The notes below the pieces were generated by a model. That model was given only the letters and a program-made list of their open reading frames with translations, did no database searches and was not told the origin of the DNA. From Sitta carolinensis (lineage: Eukaryota > Chordata > Aves > Passeriformes > Sittidae): a stretch of 64,000 nucleotides of DNA. A program made the translations under genes and the position numbers. This document shows positions 60,220 through 64,000 of the stretch, piece after piece; the stretch's first letter is position 1; each line of letters begins with the position of its first letter. The DNA is taken from positions 17,486,001 to 17,550,000 of the forward strand of contig CM063288.1 of assembly GCA_032173965.1 (NCBI GenBank), written 5' to 3'.

Positions 60220-63200
60220 AAATGTAGAGTTCAAGCCGATTTATTAAAATGTGTTTAAGAATTGTGGTAAGACATTTTAGAACATTGTAGCACACAGGTG
60301 TTAGCCAATTAGGGTAAAACATTCTGGATATTTTATTCCTGTTAACCCAAACATCATCAAGCAATCACTTCTGGGTTACTGCTAAGATGTCATTGTTCTA
60401 GATTTCCAGTTTAAACGCTGAACAAAAAAAAAAAATAACTTTGCCTAAAAATTTACACTACAGAATGACCCTGACTAAAGTAAATTAATGTTGTAAATAT
60501 CGCAGTTGAAAATATTATAAGAAATTGTTTTCTATAAAATATGTTAGTGGGAAATTAACATAAATTATTTATTTTTTCTGACTTTGTAAAATAAAAACAG
60601 TAACCAAAATATTAAAGTCTTAAGATGTGGGGGTTTTATATTTAAGATAAAAAACTTAAATTTAGTAAAACTTAAATTCAGTTAGGTATGGAGATTCCAA
60701 TTAATTTTACTGGATATTATTAATAAGTGAAATTATCTCTTGGAACCTTTGAAATCTTAGACAAGTCTTCCTGTGTGAAAGCTTCCCTAAGAGCCACACG
60801 TTCAAATCCATCCTTTCTTTTACTGACCCACAGAACTGCTGTGATAATTTTATTCATTTAATGGTTTAAGATCCTGATATATTTGCCTGTGGTCACGTAT
60901 TTATGAGTTTAGCACTGAAAGCAGAAAAGCAGCATTTGTATACCCTGCAGCACAAGGGGAGAGCTGGAGGGTTTTCCCCGGGCTCTCCCAGCAGCCCCAG
61001 CCAAGAGCAGCCAAAGGCAGGGCAGCCCAAGGGCCATGGGACCAGTGGAGCCGAGAGGCCAGAAATGGTGCTACTGACAACGAGTGGCAGTAGAAAAAAA
61101 TCTTCCAGGTTTGTTAGCCAGGCTATCGTACAAAGGAGGCTGACCCAGAGGTAAGAACAGCAATGAGCTCCTTAGGAGTGCCAAAACAAGGGGAGCAAGG
61201 GGAGTTCTGTACACCAGATGGAGAGCCAGAGAGAGGTACACAGACACAACACAATCATGTTAGTTTAGGATCAGGATTAAGTTTTTGATTCCAACAGAAA
61301 GGTTGGGGGATTATTAAAAATGCTGTTTAATTGCTGTGACTACCCTCCCTGTTAAAGCGTTAAACCTCTTGTTTCTCATTCATTATGGAACAAAAGACCA
61401 AGCATTTAAAATACTCATTTGCCGCCAAGACCTAGTAGATAAACTGCTGCCCTACTCCTTTCCTAATAGGGCAAAAGAAAGTAAAATATTCTCATCCAAT
61501 TATATTGGAAAGGTGATCTTGTTGAAATAGCTATGAGCTATGATTTGGGAGCATCTATGCTCAATACTCATTCTTCTTTGCAAGAATATTTTTTTTTAAA
61601 AGTCTGCACCATCAGGAATTGTAAAATCCATGGTTCCCATGTGCAGGCCTTTTACCAATTTCTCTCTACAGTTGCACCCATATACCTGAGGAAGAGGCTG
61701 GGATTTCTGGTATATTACCCAGCCTCCACCAAGAGGCTCTTACCACAAAGGTACTTTCATGATTACTGTTGCTAGTGGAACTGCAAAGTGTCAAAAACTG
61801 TAAAAAGGGGAAAAAGGGGCTTTTTTTGGCTTGTTTTTGTTTTGTTTTTTATTTGTTTGTTTTGAGGAAGAAAAGAAAAAAAAAAAACAAACTAACAAAA
61901 CCCCACCACAAAACTTACTTCAGGCAAATCTTTAGTTATTCTTACAATGAGCCCAGTCTGAACTCATATCTCAATAGATTACAATCCACATCATCTCACA
62001 TTTGGCATAAGTGCCAATTCCTCAGAGCTACAAAGAACAAAATATATACTTAAGTCTATACTCACCTCAATCAGTCTGTGTCTGTGCATTCTGTGGGGGA
62101 TTTAGGGGATGCACAGGTCATTGTATCAGAGAATTGAAGAGACATATTACAGTACATTATGCTGGGCTTCACCTGGTCTGGACACACATGAAAGAGAATT
62201 CAGCTGCCACAGCTCCCTTTGTATCGCCGTTTTTCAAATCCAAGCTGAAAAGGAGAAAACAAGCTGAAAAGGAGAAAAGGGACTCAACTTTTTTAAACCC
62301 ACAAAAACTACTGAATAAAGATATAATCACAGGTTTGAATGAAGGTAAACAATGTTATCATCAAATTACAGGCAGATTTAAACTAAATATTCTAAACGTG
62401 ATATTTCCATGCTCATGGAAAATTTGTTTCCATCTACATTAATTGCATTACAGAGACTTAATGGAATGCCTAGTTAAATTGTTAGAAGAATAGGTAATAT
62501 CCATATAAAAAGAAAAGAATAAAATATGGCACCTGGCAAGGTTTTAAGTTAAAAGCTTACTGTTACTTATTTTGTATTGAATTTGTATAAATGACTCAAG
62601 AAGATGTAAAATACAAATGAGAAAAAAAAATCCTATAACAAAAGAAAAATTATAGAGTAGAATTTACCAGCCATTCAGGTTTGCATTTCAACAAAACAGC
62701 CTATATCATGGATTTGTGTGGGACAGGTTTTGAATTTAAAAATAATATCTGCACTAGATGTATATTAAATGCAATACTAAAAGCCAGCTTATTCTTCCAC
62801 AGGTTTAGGCAAACCTGATTCTTCCATACCAGACCATTGCCCTTTGTGGGCACATATATGCCTCAGTCAAAATTTACTTGACTTCTAGTTACGGTCCCAG
62901 AACTGGAAGGTGATTCTGGGAAGCACTGAGAGCCATCAGCCCAAATTACTTCTATGAAAATTGCAGACAAAAGGCTTCTCATGCACTCAGGGAGCAGAGA
63001 AAAGATGAAGTTGTTCATAGTAAACTCCAGCTTATTATAAGTATGAAAATGTCTACAGATAAATTTCTGAAAGCAATTTAGTGCCTTCTTTCTGAATTTA
63101 AAATGTCTTCTTCTTCAGGAAAGCTGATTGTGCAGATGAGTCGTGCCTTTTCATAGATATAAACAAACTATTTCGATTTTTATTTTTTTAAGGTGATAAA

Positions 63201-63590
63201 CTGGAAAGCTGGTGGCTTTAGTTGGAATGCCATAAGTATATTCATGAAAGTAAGGAGCCAGATCCTGTTGCTGAGAAAATGTGTTTGTGAGCAGCCACAG
63301 AGGGAGAACTCAGTAAATTCTGGTTTAAATCTTTCATCTCTATATTTTACTAGTTCAAGAGAAAAGGCATCACTCCTATACATATATTTAACAGTCTGTA
63401 ATTACAACAGAGTAGTCTTTGATTCACAGGACTTTGCTCACCAGTGACTGGAGCTACACCATTAGCCACACGGTGAAAGGGTTTTCACCAGACAGCAGTA
63501 GCTGCAGCAAAGGCTATTCATTTCACTTATTTTCTGTAAAAGACCTCACCGTCCTTAATATATTTAATACTTTTTAAAAATTTTACTTAC
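60220..63590. other. Non-coding stretch
   Basis: No supported gene is seen. A two-copy ~19-bp tandem (AAGCTGAAAAGGAGAAAA twice) lies at 62242-62279, and T- and A-rich runs at about 61818-61885. A 143-codon plus-strand frame (62011-62442) crosses the tandem but shows no domain and has low-complexity basic composition. Confidence 0.5.
62242..62279. repeat. Two-copy ~19-bp tandem duplication
   Basis: AAGCTGAAAAGGAGAAAA occurs twice in a row with one extra base between the copies. It is a local duplication. Confidence 0.85.
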
Positions 63591-63593
63591 TAC

Positions 63594-63738
63594 CTTGTTG
63601 CCTTTCCCAACACAGTTTAGCTTCCCTTTTTCTTGTGAAGCAGTTTTGTGTGAGAATTAATTTTGGCGTGTTTGTCATGTTATCTACCACTAAGCCACAG
63701 GAAAGCCTAAATTGCTCTCTTGCTTTGTGGTCTCCAGA
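63594..63738 (-). CDS. Candidate coding exon A, product not recognised
   Basis: On the minus strand an excellent acceptor (AACTTTTCACCCTCCACAG) opens a 145 bp segment ending at overlapping donors (AACAAG then GTAGTAAGT; a GTAAGT lies three bases further). Only one frame is free of stops, 48 codons. It is basic and polar, with FRLSCGLVVDNM and NCFTRKREAKLCWERQQ. It leaves one base over, which fits the two bases with which candidate exon B begins. It lies about 110 bp from a CpG island. It could be a coding exon, a 5' untranslated exon of the same transcript, or chance. Confidence 0.3.
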
Positions 63739-63846
63739 CTGTGGAGGGTGAAAAGTTACATGAATCGAAGAATTCTGGAGCATGAAGTAAACATTCCCTT
63801 GCCATAAAATACTACTTTTCCATCTTTGAAGTTACCCACACTGGTG

Positions 63847-64000
63847 CGGTTCGCGTAGCTCGGCGGCGGCACGGAACAAAGCAGATGCCACTAAGGCCCC
63901 GGTGAGAGCGCCGCGCTCGCAGCAGCCCGAGCGGCGGCCGGAGCCGCGGGGGCGGGCGGTGCAGGGTGCGGAGCGGCGCTCCCGCTGCACATGGGCAGAC
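63847..64000. promoter_or_regulatory. CpG island, edge of a probable promoter
   Basis: About two dozen CpGs occur in some 150 bases, against near-absence elsewhere in the window. GC content is very high, with GC-box-like GGGGGCGGGC near 63949. It is cut by the window end. Unmethylated CpG islands mark vertebrate promoters. On the plus strand a donor-like CCCCG then GTGAGA occurs at 63901/63902. On the minus strand GTGTGG then GTAACT occurs near 63832. First exons on either or both strands are therefore possible, and the direction of transcription cannot be settled. Confidence 0.7.

Noticed and set aside
62011..62442. 143-codon plus-strand frame
   Set aside because: Lysine-rich low complexity arising from an A-rich segment and a tandem duplication; no domain.
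1..64000. CRISPR arrays, operons, functional tRNA/rRNA genes
   Set aside because: The window is vertebrate-type nuclear DNA; no direct-repeat/spacer array, ribosomal sequence or intact cloverleaf was found.

Overview
The window looks like a gene-poor stretch of a songbird (oscine passerine) chromosome. It is AT-rich vertebrate DNA with little interspersed repeat. Every retroelement recognised with some confidence is avian in type: CR1 LINE fragments, older CR1-like LINE relics, and one tRNA-Ile-derived SINE with a CR1-like 3' tail resembling TguSINE1 of zebra finch. There are no bacterial-style operons and no clear tRNA or rRNA genes. Most open frames are short chance frames. These assignments rest on remembered consensus sequences, not on a search.

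Layout. 0-16 kb is non-coding DNA with a degenerate tRNA-type SINE near 4.3 kb, homopolymers, and three blocks that resemble conserved non-coding elements (8.0, 10.2 and 13.1 kb). 15.6-18 kb holds a young-type CR1 tail and a long, old CR1-like relic, both on the minus strand. 18.6-21.3 kb holds two candidate minus-strand coding exons (E and D). 23-24 kb has an old CR1 tail and a large compound simple repeat (AAAC, then 44 A, then CCAA). 27.7-28.4 kb is the best-looking conserved non-coding block. 28.5-43 kb is repeat-poor, with homopolymers, one perfect inverted repeat and an old MIR/L3-type tail. 43-48.4 kb is the retroelement cluster: an old CR1 tail, a short CR1 tail, and a roughly 950 bp CR1 split by the SINE. 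A candidate exon (C) lies at 44.1 kb. 48.4-60 kb is non-coding DNA with further regulatory-looking blocks. Candidate exons B (60.1 kb) and A (63.6 kb) precede a CpG island that starts near 63.85 kb and runs off the window.

Interpretation. The simplest model is a CpG-island promoter at the right edge. It would serve a minus-strand transcript running leftward with very long introns through A, B, C, (gap), D and E, and/or a plus-strand gene beginning at the edge. The candidate exons are open, have splice-site consensus, and are phase-compatible for A to B to C and for D to E. I do not recognise the protein, and chance explains some of these signals. No previously undescribed system is demonstrated. 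The candidate exon chain and the nested SINE are the points most worth checking.
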